From assembly GCA_973895155.1 (NCBI GenBank), contig OZ316895.1:3658001-3722000 (forward strand): DNA of 64,000 nucleotides, given 5' to 3'. Positions 48,171-58,953 of the stretch are shown piece after piece. The position numbers and the translations under genes were made by a program. Each line of letters starts with the position of its first letter. The first letter of the stretch is position 1. The stretch comes from Marsupella aquatica. Its lineage: Eukaryota; Marchantiophyta. The notes below the pieces were generated by a model. It was not told the origin of the DNA and did not search any database. It saw only the letters and a program-made list of their open reading frames with translations.

Positions 48171-48514
48171 TGTTGAGCATAGACGACATTCGTAACGGCA
48201 AGCCCATGAACCATCCAACGCACAATAGTCGACTCAAAGAGATACGTGGTTCACCTCCACATGAGGCTACGTCCACGGGAACACACAAGAGTTTTACTGC
48301 ACTCTAGGCCGACCGGTCATACCAAGCATCCACAGCACAAGCTCTCCCTATCTCTCAACTAGCTCTGTAACAATGAGTCTAAGTTCCTTCAGGGTCTGGC
48401 ATCAGCCCTGGCTATATATACAACAGCACTACCGCTAACATTAGCTAAGTCCTAACCCGAGTTAGCCTAATTGTAGTTAGCTCATGAGTCACAAGACTAG
48501 AGCAATATCTAACA
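48171..48514 (-). repeat. Copia 5' LTR
   Basis: 344 bp partner of 41471-41814. It ends next to the TCTCT duplication at 48515 and next to the PBS on its inner side. Confidence 0.95.
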
Positions 48515-48574
48515 TCTCTTTGTGTTGATTACTGGTACGTTGGACTACCATGGACTTGCCATTATTGCTCAACA

Positions 48575-49631
48575 CAATTGAAGATCCTTTGATTAATTTA
48601 CAGACTACTTTTGTCACCAACCTGTTTGTAGGCTTCTTGTCCATGTCATCTTACTAATAAATCGCGGACATAAGCTACAGACTCGCAAGGGCTAGGGTCT
48701 ACAGGGAAACCTCTAGACAATAAGGACAAAACTTGACCCAAATAAGAATTCTAAATAAGAACACCTCAATTCCAAATGAGGACAAAACTAGACTAAAATA
48801 AAGACAAAGCGAGGGTGAACAAAAAACAGAGATGGAGCCAATATAAACAGGGAGATAGCACAGAATTCTTGTTTTTCCAAGATGTTCTTTGGTCTTCATC
48901 TCTATTTAGGTTCAAGGAACTAGTAGTCATGCTAGTCTCTTTGAAAGTAGTTTGCGTTGAGATGCCAAAAACAGGAGTCTATTTTGAGATGCTTGTCAAC
49001 ACATAGATGATTGGAGATTTTTTATTTCATTCCATTCCATTCTTTTTGAACATAGTAAGAGTGCCAATTCAGGCTGAAAGGGACTGGGGACCCAAGGAAA
49101 GATGGATCTCTAACTCATAAGCTGGTATGTTACATCATTGACTAGAGGATTTGATCCTTTGCAAATCAGCTTAAACCACACCTGCCACTATATAAGCCCC
49201 ATTCTCTCCCTCACTACTCAGCATTCCTTTTCATTGGTGAACAGTGTCTCACCATAAGGTGGAGCACTTGCTAATAAAAGGTGTGGCACTCACCACCTTT
49301 TGTGGAATTCAAAGCCCATTCCTGAACCTGTGCCCTTTATAATGAAAGCTAGCCCTTTATAATGAAATCTAGCTACTGGCATTGGTGAACATTGTCTCAC
49401 CATAAAAGGTGAAGCACTTGCTAATCAAAGGTGTGGCACTCATCACCTTTTGTGGAGTTCAAAGTCCATTCTTGAACCTGTGCCCTTTTATAATTATAAT
49501 GAGAGTGAGGTGTGGCACTCCCCACCTTTTGTGGAGCTGAAAGTGCCCTGTATAATGAGAGCGAGCTACGGGTAACCCATAGTCCTTTATAGGGGCAGTT
49601 GTGGTTAAATAGAAACAGATCTGAAAGCCTC
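48575..49631. other. Gene-free stretch with tandem repeats, 3' of chitinase
   Basis: No gene seen. From about 49230 to 49570 a unit of about 147 bp (ATTGGTGAACAKTGTCTCAC, AAAGGTGTGGCACTCA, CACCTTTTGTGGA, CCTGTGCCCTTT) occurs twice and a third time in part, ending about 60 bp before the chitinase stop codon, so it may lie in or near the 3' UTR. Confidence 0.65.
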
Positions 49632-51060
49632 CTAAAAGGGCTGCATATTGGAGCAGTCCAAGTTGCCTCCTGGGACAACACCAAGAATGCCACAAATGTT
49701 TTGGTATTGCGTCACCCGATCTGCGGCTTCATTTGCATTTGGGGAACTTGGGCCGCACTCAACTGCACCGTTGATGACGTCTATTGTCACCCCGAATCCT
49801 GGAGGGCTTCTGCCAGCTGAAATGTCTGCCGATGAAGGGCTCCAACTTCCGTCCATCACTTCCTCACAAGATGGTTTCGGTGCTTGTACTGTGGTCCAAA
49901 ACCATAGTGCTGACTTCCACGAAATCACAGGATCTGAGGCCACCAGACCTGGATTGCTCAGAAGGTCCTGTCCTATTGAAGCCCCAAACGGTCCATAGTT
50001 GTAGTTCCTGCAATTCATATCCAATTCTCTGTTCAGCCTCAAAACATAGACACAATCATAGCTCGAGTTGCTCGAGTGACTCACTAACTACTCACAATGG
50101 CAGCAGCAAAACATAGACACAATCATAGCTCGATTTGCTCGAGTGACTTACTAACTACTCACAATGGCAGCATCAAAACATAGACACAATCGTAGCTCGA
50201 GTTGCTCGAGTGACTTACTAACTACTCACAATGGCACGCAAACGGGCAGTGAGCGATTGAGGCTTAGAGCGAAATCTGTACCAGCTGATTTGCAATGGTC
50301 CGCGACCGTAATAGTCCTGGCCGGAAACGCAGGGATACTGCACGTTCATTGAGTCGCAGTATGGGGCTTGTTGGACTTCCTCAATGTAGACCAATCCTGC
50401 AATGTCATTCAATTCAGGGAACGTCCGGTGCGGGTCATGTCAAAGATTTATTATGGCATCTGTACATTGTATTGGAGGTCAATCTGCTCCTGTCTAATCT
50501 CCTCGTCCACCACTGGCATTCCTAGGTAAGGATGTCGCTGTTCACTTCGACGAAGGTGCATGATCTAGATTACACATGTGAAGCGGCAAGGCACAACAAG
50601 TTATGAAATACATTGAGGATTGAGTTTGGGATTTACCACTTGTCTCGTGGGTGACATGAGCAAAGAAGGCTGCGATGTCTTGTAGCTGTTGCGTGGAGCT
50701 GCCGGTGGTTCCAAAGGAACTATAACTGCCTACTGCTGAGATGAAGGAGTCGTACGTATAAAAAGAGTTGCGGTTCGGAAAGATGGAATCGTAAACACTG
50801 GATGTAACGATGCTGCCCACGCCAGCAGAGGTTGGAGAGGACGGACACTGGGACACACAATTTCCTCCACAGTAATCACTTGTGGTTCCACAGTACCCAT
50901 ATTTGCTGCAGCAGGACCCACTCAAGCACGGACCGCTTGTCCCGCAGTTGGGCTGCGCAAAAGTCAGGTCGACCAGGAGGGGCGACATTGTTAGGAGCAG
51001 ACTAGTCAGCTGAAGCCATGTTCGGCGACCTTGAAAGGTGGCAGCCATTCTAAACCCCAT
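49632..51060 (-). CDS. Chitin-binding class IV-type GH19 chitinase, 3 exons
   Basis: Exons (minus): 51060-50637, 50396-50282, 50007-49632; GT/AG, phases agree, 304 residues (300 if the second ATG, 51048, is used). Order: signal peptide (hydrophobic LTSLLLTMSPLLV, cleavage near FA/QPNC); hevein chitin-binding domain with eight cysteines (NCGTSGPC, SCCSKYGYCG, DYCGGNCVSQC); short PSSPTSAGVG hinge; GH19 domain with FFAHVTHETS (catalytic Glu), YIEEV (second Glu), YYGRGPLQISWNYNYGPFG and ALWFW; C-terminal GGNLDC. It is secreted, hydrolyses chitin and is a PR-3 defence protein. The short hinge and compact GH19 domain suggest class IV rather than class I. All key residues are present. Confidence 0.93.
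50040..50236. repeat. 67-bp x 3 minisatellite filling chitinase intron 2
   Basis: Units start at 50040, 50107 and 50174 (CAAAACATAGACACAATC...). Each contains CTCGAGTTGCTCGAG (one unit with a single change), then CTAACTACTCACAATGGCA. The array makes up most of the 274-bp intron 50008-50281. Units are nearly identical. Confidence 0.9.
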
Positions 51061-51936
51061 CTCGATCAAAATGGTTGCGTCAATTCTGCCAGACCAAGTT
51101 GAAGAGCATTTGCAACTCTAGCCCTCGTTTGCCAACTAACTGAGTGAGTCTGGAGACAACAAACATTCAGCGCAAAACAAAATTAACTGCCTCACAATTT
51201 GAGTCGCAAGCTCTAGAAATTCCTGCGAATTTCAGAACGTTCGATAAGAACATATCCAAGGAGGGTATTAATTACTGAGTATCGAAAGGTGACATCCCTG
51301 CCACTCTGCTCGCGAGAGGCGAGCCTATCGAAAGGTGAGATCCTACTATTCTCGCAAGGGACGAGCCTAACGACTGAACCTGAGCGTCCAGTTCAGCTTC
51401 GATATAGAAAAAGACGTGAGCCCTGTGAGATGAGACTATGCTCGCCTAACCACTGGACCTAGTGACCAGTTCCATTTCTAGAACACCACGAGAGCCCACC
51501 AGCAGCACACTTCGTAGGTATTAGAAGGAAGCTAAAGACGAGCCTTCTAAATTCTGTGGCCTCATGCAAGAGCGTAATTGTCTCTCTGCCCAGTGGCCAA
51601 CTTGGATTTGTAGTACCCTGTCCCCTCACTTTCTAAATTTTCGGAGGCTGTGCTGAACATTTGCGCAGAACCAGGCAATCAACGACTTTCAGACGACCGA
51701 CTTTGGGACGACGCAATCTTTCAACCACGACGCGCGACTTTCAAAGGTCTTGAAACTGTCGCACAGTCGACGTCATGCATCAAGCATGAATCATTCATGG
51801 TCAACTCAATCATAAATGGGTTACCTATCGCAAATTGCATTCTGATTCTCGATTTCTAGACTTGTCGTCTAGATGATGCCCGGCCCAAATGTCAGAAGCA
51901 CTGAGCTGTTCTTGTTCTTTGAATTTTTATTTCACA
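51061..51936. other. Chitinase upstream region
   Basis: Probable promoter. It contains two or three degenerate copies of ATCGAAAGGTGAGATCC...CTCGC...GCGAGCCT followed by GACCAGTTC or GTCCAGTTC-like ends (about 51278-51470). No gene supported; the 69-codon plus frame at 51650 has no features. Confidence 0.5.
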
Positions 51937-52038
51937 GTGCCCAAGGGGAAAAAACGCACATGATCACAAAGGCAACGCAACCAAATGAATTGGAATTACA
52001 TTTCAAACCTTTCCAAGAGAAGAGAAAAAGTGTCAAAC
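51937..52038 (-). repeat. Dispersed repeat family R, copy 3 (short)
   Basis: The minus strand reads CCCCTTGGGCACTGTGAAAT, the same end as copies 1 and 2, preceded by GATCATGTG and the AACGCAACC block (plus) seen in the other copies. The SINE at 52039 is inserted just downstream. Confidence 0.55.
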
Positions 52039-52346
52039 AACCAACTGGCTTTGGTCAGTTGGCCAGAGGATGAACCTAGAACCGAGAGGTCCCAGGTTCA
52101 GTACTCCCTCCACACATAAGGGGTGTAGAGAGTATGTGTGTGTGGGTGGGGTGTAGTGGTGGGAGTATTGATTATCTCCTCAGCCCTGGTTGCCCACTTT
52201 GGGTTCTGGTTTAATTCTCTCTCCCTCCTGGTCTGGGTCCCTGTGGGATCCCTGGGTATTGTCTCCTTGTGGCTCGCTGCCCTACATAGAAATGCATGCT
52301 CCAAAGCAGGACGTCTGCTTTCGGTTTTCAAAGCAAAAAAAAAAAA
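52039..52346 (+). mobile_element. tRNA-related SINE, copy A, with target-site duplication
   Basis: Head with pol III box A-like TGGCTTTGGTCAGTTGG (52046-52062) and box B-like GGTTCAGTACTCC (52095-52107), spaced as in a tRNA. The body contains GTTGCCCACTTTGGG, CTCTCTCCCTCCTGGTCTGG and GGGTCCCTGTGGGATCC, then an A12 tail (about 52335-52346). It is flanked by direct repeats AAAAAGTGTCAAAC (52025-52038, and after the tail to about 52355), as expected for LINE-assisted insertion. No LINE partner was identified here. Confidence 0.85.
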
Positions 52347-53360
52347 GTGTCAAACTTGACAGGACGTCGTCTATCCTCTGTTGGATGGGCCTGCTTTCGA
52401 TTTTCAAGGTAAAAAAAGAAAAAGTAAAGTGTCAAACGTGATAGGACTGTAAACTCCCGTGTAGACTAGCTAGTGTCCTGCCGAGTGTTAGTGAAAGTCC
52501 TACGAAACTGACGACATTGCGTAGGTCCATAATAACGATGAAGAAAAAGATCAGCTGGCTAGACCACAGTGACGGGACCCGGCCCCTTCCAACCTACTAT
52601 GCGATCGTTATCGGCATATACTTCACTCCTTCCTCGATCAACTGCTCCACAAGTGCCTCGTAGGATGGATCATTCAGTGCCGGTCTTCCAGTAACGCGTA
52701 ATGGTGATCGCTACCTACCTATGTCAGTAACTATCAGGCACGCGCTTTCGGTTTTATACACATTCGTACCGAGTTGGTGACGTCTAGCATCTCATAGTTG
52801 GTGATCATAATTTGGAGAATAATGTTCATCGAAACTGCTTACCGCTCGCGATCGTGCAGCACTTGAAGTTGACTTTCCTGCCTGCCGAGCCAGAAAAACA
52901 TTTCTCTCAAAGGTCAAAGCAATAATTTTACTGACACCGGCCGAGATTGATTTTCTGTCTACAGTTGTGTCACGATTATATGGACACCGTCTTTGGACTC
53001 AGACTGACAATATCTACTCGGAAAAGCTAACGACTGCGCTCACAAACCGAGAAGTTAGATGCAGACTCTTGACTGATAGAGTCTGAAAGTGGACCCCCCG
53101 GTGGACCCACTACAGTCATACAATTAATAAAAGCTATGAGCATCTTACTTATATATATACCTAGGCTTCTAGAGCGAAGCCCCTAGACCCTAATTAGATG
53201 GCTCATCATGTGGATGAAAAAACTAATGTCTATGTGTGTCATGTCAAATGATAATCATGACTACTTTTTGTTATGATTTCTATGAGCTCAATACCCGTGC
53301 GTTGCACAAAAGGTGACGTGTTGGTCAAGATATCATCGAGAACAAAAGAGGTTGTGTCGG
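52347..53360. other. Gene-free stretch ending in a minisatellite fragment
   Basis: No gene supported. At about 53285-53360 AATACCCGTGCGTTGCACAA is followed by GAGAACAAAAGAGGTTGTGTCGG, related to the 36-bp repeats at 55500-55750 and to AATACCCGTGCGTTGAACAA at about 55832. This looks like the left flank of the same repeat locus. Confidence 0.55.
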
Positions 53361-54834
53361 AGTGGTGGACCTCGCCACCCAACGCCCTCACCAATCCCAA
53401 CACTCACGCCTAAGTGCCCCTGGTGCCCGAACGCCTCCACGGAATACCTCGAGCAAGTAAACTAGTGCCCCTTGCACCGCTTGCGGCCCCTCCCATACGA
53501 GGCCACACTTGCTCGATCTCTAACTTAACCGCTACTCAATGGTCCTCCCTATCTGCAGAAGGAACCAAGTACCTCGGTAAGTAACCCTTCAGGATCTAGA
53601 ACTCGTCAAGTCTAGCATCCTACTCAAGCTCAACAGACGTTGGAAAATAGGTCAGCGATAGGTCCTCCCGATGCCATAAGCCGGAACCAGAATCCACGCT
53701 CACTGTCCGTCCAGGACAACTCCTTCCTTCGGCGCAGCCCGGGTTCCCCCTTGTATCTATCCATCACCAACTGACCGCCCTGACCTTGGGACATGCTCAT
53801 GGCCCAAATAGCGTAGCTTGTCCTAACACTTGTCCCAAGCTTGTCCCAACATGTCGGGACCAGAATGGCCCCGACTCCCGAATCCAACCCACGATTCGCA
53901 CTACTGATGGTCTAGGGGCCGAACTCTCTTGGGCTCAACCTCCACACCTACTTGGCCTTGCCTCCCCAACGCAAGCTCCCTTGGGAGACTGAACACGACT
54001 TAACTGCTATTCGGCGGGATTTGGCAAGCAGGCGAGCTAACACCCGCAAACCCCGAGAACCCAAGGTACCCCCAGACCCAGCTGAGCTCACGCCCTCCTC
54101 AAAAGCTTTCCAACGCACCCAAGAAGTCCTCCAACGGACTTCCCGTTGAGAAGATATCGTCATTTCCGTTTGGCGGTTTCCCTTAGTGTCGCAACCGCCG
54201 CGGCTCACGACTTCGGCTCACCCTTAGCCCCCAGGGAGACACCACTCCCTCATATATGCTTCTGGGGACCTGCCACCCCCGGACCAGCTTTGGTCCCTAA
54301 ATATTTGGCCCCCAACCCAGATCTCATCGCGCATAATGGGCGCCCCACCAACTGGCAACACCCATAACTTTCTTGATAGGCATCCGCAAGCGGAGTGCCT
54401 TAGCCCGTTGTGACCAGGCCGACCCAGTGCACATGCCTAGGCCGTCAGGTCTGATCGCCGCTTGGGGCTCCCGACCGGCCCAACCCGGATCGGGCCACAA
54501 CTTGCGCCCCAAGCGTCCGTTGCCAATGGTGCCCACTCCATTGGCCTTGGGCCCAAGAGGAGCTCACACTCAAGCCCTCAGAACTCAAAGTCCATCCGGA
54601 GGTCCGGAGGTCCGGACGGCCATCCTTGAGCCCGGCCCATTTCCCCTTGACTCGACCGGCCATCGGTCAGTCCAAGTCCTTAGTGTGTGTCCCCAGCTTG
54701 GCTCCTTGCCTCGCTAGTGCCACGTCTCACTGCCCACCAGTCTCCCCATGCTAAGTCCTCCCCGAATGGCCTATCCGGGCCTGGACCATAAGGGAGCTCG
54801 GCGTCGGAGTCAGCGACGCCGGAGCTAAGTGTTA
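53361..54834. other. GC-rich block of about 1.5 kb, origin unknown
   Basis: Composition changes sharply on both sides: this block is clearly richer in C and G than the AT-rich minisatellite DNA around it. Overlapping frames on both strands reflect composition, and none shows a domain. Near its right end GGCGTCGGAGTCAGCGACGC forms a 7-bp stem, followed by GGAGCTAAG. It may be an inserted fragment of a retro- or Helitron-type element. Confidence 0.5.
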
Positions 54835-55472
54835 GGCCTCATTCACAATTGGGTGTACCTCGCAGGAACCACTTTCAGGACTCAAAAACATGTTTTTTTA
54901 GTGAAAAATGACTTTCGTAACATGGAAAAAGGTTCATCATGATTTTATCTCAAGACATTTAAGTCTAATTTTTTCACAATACTAGTTTATATGGTGTAAC
55001 CTACCTCACCATGTAGATACATCAAGTTTTCAACTGTTTTAAGGGATCCTATTATTGATGGCCCTAAATAAGCCAAAATTACTGATTATTTTTGTCCTGT
55101 ACATAAAGTTTTAGTGGGTGTCACTATTTAAGTTTTGAAATATAAGATTATGCTATTAGTATGCATGCTTTGGTAAAATATTATTGTCTAAAATGCATTT
55201 TTTAGAGTCCTTTTGAGTCCTGAAATGATGTGACCCGTTGCGTGACAAGTCCTTTTATCAATCTTTGAAGGACATATAAGGAGAGCTTCAAAGTCTCAAA
55301 TGCTAGATAGTTTAATGAATGTTACCAACCTATAGGATGTTTATTAAGTATAGTACATCAAATTTTCTATATCATCTCATTACACCCTAAAAATGATATC
55401 CTAAAGCATAATAAACTATGGTCACTTTTGAGTGTGACATTCCTTTTGGGTCCTCCAATTGTGAATGAGGCC
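54835..55472. mobile_element. 638-bp TIR element with 4-bp target duplication GTTA
   Basis: GGCCTCATTCACAATTGG at the left end is perfectly inverted at the right end (CCAATTGTGAATGAGGCC), and GTTA lies directly outside both ends (54831-54834, 55473-55476). The interior is AT-rich without a transposase. The TTA within the duplication and the GGCC terminus are reminiscent of PIF/Harbinger (Tourist-like) MITEs. Confidence 0.75.
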
Positions 55473-56250
55473 GTTAAGGTAGTCGAGTTTCGCGACTATC
55501 GGCCAAGAGGTTGTTGAGAAGAAAGATCCCGTGTCGCTTAAGATGTCGTTGAGAACGGGGTTGAGAGCAAAAGATGTCGTGTCGGCCAAGAGGTCGTAGA
55601 GAACAAAAGATGTCATGTCGCCCAAGATGTTGTTGAGAACAAAAGATGTCATGTTGACCAAGATGTCGATGAGAACAAAAGATGTCATGTCGGCCAATAA
55701 GTCATTGAGAACAAAAGATGTCATCTCGGCCAAGAGGTTGTGGAAGAAATAGAGGTTGTGTTGCCAATGATGCCGTTATGCCAAAGATTAAATTGTTAAG
55801 TATAACAATGTTGTTAAGTACAAAATAGTTCAATACCCGTGCGTTGAACAAAAGATGTTGTGTCGCCCAAGATGTTGTTATGTGAAAGATGTCGTGAATT
55901 AAAAATATGTCGTTAAGAACAATGAAGTTATTTTGCAAAGATGTAGTTATGTGAAAGACGTTGTCAAGAAAAAAGAAGTCATTTTGCCAAACATATTGTC
56001 AAGTAAAAAGTTGTCATCAAGTAAACATTTGCCGTCAAGTAAAAAATTGTCGTTAACAAAAAAAAGTAGTTTTGCCAAAGATGTCAAATGTTATATGAAA
56101 GATGTCATGACCAAATGATGTTGTCAAGTAAAAAGATGATGTGGTGCCAAATGGGTTCTTATGTGAAAGAGATTATGAAGTAAAAAGATGATGTGGTGCC
56201 GAATGGGTCCTTATGTGAAAGAGTAAAAAAATGTAGTCAAGTAAAAGTGT
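55473..56250. repeat. 36-bp minisatellite and degenerate continuation
   Basis: GAGAACAAAAGATGTCATGT-type units start at 55563, 55599, 55635, 55671 and 55707 (exact 36-bp steps), with a diverged one near 55515. Because 36 is divisible by three, the minus strand encodes a 12-residue repeat (MTSFVLNDLLAD) that is an artefact. From 55750 to 56250 the pattern decays into GATGT..GTCAAGTAAAAA words. Non-coding. Confidence 0.85.
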
Positions 56251-58953
56251 GCCCCTTGCCTAACACCTTGTCATCAATGCCCGCCATGATCTTTACCATG
56301 TCTTTGGACCTTATAACTTTTGTTTTTTCAATGTAAGTGGCACAAAAAATGAATGTAAAAAATCACCCAAAATATTGGGAGAATAATGTTTTATTTGATT
56401 AGTGTATATAATGCCCTATTGAGTGAAATACTATTTGAAATTAAAATCCTACCAATATTAGATGAAACTATGCAATAAATCACTCTATTGAATATATACA
56501 CCTTATTGAGTATGTGTAATATTACCTTTCATGGATAGAGGATACTCCTTGTGCATTGTGTTATTGAGTATGTACCCCTTATATCTCACTCCATTCAATA
56601 TATACACCTTATTGACTACGTACAATACTCCCTCTGATGGATAGAGGATATTCTTTGTGCATTGTGTTACACCTTATTGAGTATATACATTAGTTCCTGT
56701 CTGAAGATATACATCTTATTGAGTATGTACGATACTCCCTGTCATGGATCATGGAGAGAAGACCCTCCTTGAACCTTGTGCATTTGTGTCACGTACTCTT
56801 TTGGTTTGTTTGTTAGATATTGGTGTGATTTTTTTTCATTCACACTAAATTAAATTTCTTTTGTCTTTATTACTTCCTTGTACCAGCTTTCTTATTTTTT
56901 GTGCATATTTGAATGAAGACCACTCTAAAAATTGGCCCAACCTTGTATTATAATTTAGAATTTAAATTAAAAACTGATCTCTATGGCCCCATCATGTTGT
57001 ATGTGCATAAGTGGGATAGAAAAACTGAAAATGAGATGTGCATAGAAAAGAGTACTATGGTATATATGTTTCTTAAATTGATGATATACATGATAATTTT
57101 TTTATCATTTCATTAACCTTCAAAACATGTGAATAAGAAATATATTTTGGTGACATTTTTATTATCCTCCCCGTTATTCACGTTCAAAGAACGGGTAGTC
57201 GGGGCTATGAGCATGTTTCCATAAGCACGCATCACCCCCTAAGCCTCCAACCAGAGAATTGTAGCCTGGAGACTACCTACCAGTATGGAAAACATGAGTG
57301 CCCTGGATGAAATGGAAAAAATGCTAACAGGACACTCTAGGAACATACCATGTTATCATGTTTCAACACCATGCTTGTCACTGTTTGAAGCGCTTGTGAC
57401 TCAAACTGGTGAAATTCTGAAGATGTTGTTGCACCACCAAAGTCTGCAGCCAAAGCATGTTTACCTGCGAGGCTACCTACCAGTATGGAAAGCCTGAGGG
57501 CCCTACGAAATGGAAAATAGGCTAACAGAACAATCTAGGGACAATGCATGTTATCATTTGAACAGGATGCTTGTCTGTGTTTAGAACGTTACTTTCTGAC
57601 TCCGAACCCATGATATTCTGAAGATTTTGTGAGCAGAAGGCGTGATAGCCCAGATCTGAAAGAAGAATGTTTATCTCATCCGACTTCGCCTAGCCCCATG
57701 CACATTCATGTGCTGTTCCTGTTTCCTACTTACGGGATTTTGCTACGACGGACGGTACAGCTGCGTTCTGGGTCTAATAAGAGGGTTTCTGATCACGTTT
57801 TCAGATCTGAAAACGCTCTACTGCAGTCTGATCGCGTAGATAGTTTGGTGAACCCCAGATTTGCAAATGCGACAAAACAGATATGTTTTGTGAAAATTAT
57901 CCCTCTTAAGGTCGTGCACAGTACTGCGCTGGTCATGATCTTCCACTATTTTTTCCTCTCCAAACGCTTCAGCCGGTGATGATCTGACATGTTCATCAAT
58001 TTCATAGACAATTGACAATCAACGCTCATTGGCAATACAGCTCTCATTGGCTGAACCTTCTTAATGCCTCCATCATTCGGCCGCATTTCCAACTCTTTGG
58101 AACTGTTTTCATATAGCTAAGTTGTGGTAAAAATTCTCATGAGTGGACGCAAAGTCTGTTCGAACGGAGAAGGAATATGGTGAATTAGCGAGCTGTTGAA
58201 TAGTTACAATCTTCGATACAGTTCAATCGTGTACATTGCTTTGATCTCTTTTAATTCCTTTCCTTTCAAGTGAATCATTCGGAATTTTAGTTATTTGCTT
58301 CTCCCTTCCTCCCTCCCTCTCTCCCCTTCCCCTCATGAAAGGAACAGGCCTTGTGACATCCCGGAATACCCACACATTCCCCATACCTGATCTTCTCCGA
58401 TGGCCAGGTCCTCACAAGTCTAGTTCCACAATAGAACAGCTCCAAAATATCTGGTTTTGAATCAGACGGCCAAATTGATTCCCACCAAAAACAATTTTGT
58501 AACAGGACCACGGAGAGGCTATACAGCATAGCAGGTGTAGAACAGAATTTACACTAGTCGTCGTTCACCTCTACATTAGTTTCGATTTTCCGCCTTCTTG
58601 TGGGTCATTTGGAGCCAATTTTGTTCCCAGGAATGTAAATACGCTGGGGCATGCAATCGTTGACCCAAAACCAATCTTGTCCCATTTTTGCCAGGTTTCA
58701 TCCGTTCGATGCTTTCTCAATCTTGCATTCATTAAAGTGAAAAGACGCGATGGGGTCTGAGTATCCTAGATTGTTCCGGAAATTACTTAGCTCTATGTGA
58801 ACAGCAGCAAAATTCTCTCAAGCTAGTCTACAAGTGCCAACCTGTAGGCAAATAGGTGTATTGGTCGACTTAACGAATTGGATCCAACATGGATGCTTTC
58901 AGATACAGTGGGCAGATGTGGCATGCACCATTATCATGACATGTGGGCGAGAA
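56251..58953. other. Gene-free stretch with two tandem duplications
   Basis: About 56470-56790 carries three degenerate units of about 115 bp (ATTGAGTATGTAC, TCATGGATAGAGGATACTCC, TTGTGCATTGTGTTA or variants). About 57269-57630 is a tandem duplication of period about 200 bp (CTACCTACCAGTATGGAAA, GCTAACAG, CATGTTATCAT). 58300-58340 is a CCCT/CTCC low-complexity run. No coding region supported; the SDN5-like 3' UTR should be just left of 58954. Confidence 0.6.

Larger units (their letters stand above)
41471..48514 (-). mobile_element. Full-length Ty1/copia LTR retrotransposon, coding capacity lost
   Basis: 7,044 bp bounded by two 344-bp LTRs with TG...CA ends and the 5-bp target duplication TCTCT (41466-41470 and 48515-48519). 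Domain order on the minus strand is gag zinc knuckle, protease, integrase, reverse transcriptase, RNase H, which is the copia order (integrase before RT). The two LTRs differ at 7 positions that I counted by eye (about 2%), so insertion is fairly recent. The PBS and PPT are in place. Most of gag is missing and pol is interrupted, so it is not autonomous. Confidence 0.95.
41196..48574 (+). mobile_element. Older solo LTR, split by the copia insertion
   Basis: 41196-41470 plus 48520-48574 (about 330 bp) match the LTR of the inserted element but in the opposite orientation, from TGTTAGG to GCTCAACA, with many differences. It is flanked by a perfect 5-bp duplication, CAATT (41191-41195 and 48575-48579), the signature of an LTR insertion. 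No internal region of its own survives, so it is a solo LTR. Confidence 0.85.

Noticed and set aside
50040-50236. Regular direct repeats that could suggest a CRISPR array (also 55563-55745)
   Set aside because: Units are contiguous with no unique spacers, and the setting is a plant nuclear genome; these are minisatellites.
52046-52107. Possible tRNA gene from box A/box B-like motifs
   Set aside because: No cloverleaf or anticodon arm could be drawn; the motifs continue into a SINE body with a poly-A tail and target duplication.
55422-55733. 103-codon minus frame with a 12-residue repeat (MTSFVLNDLLAD)
   Set aside because: Produced by the 36-bp minisatellite, whose period is divisible by three; no start context or flanking exon.
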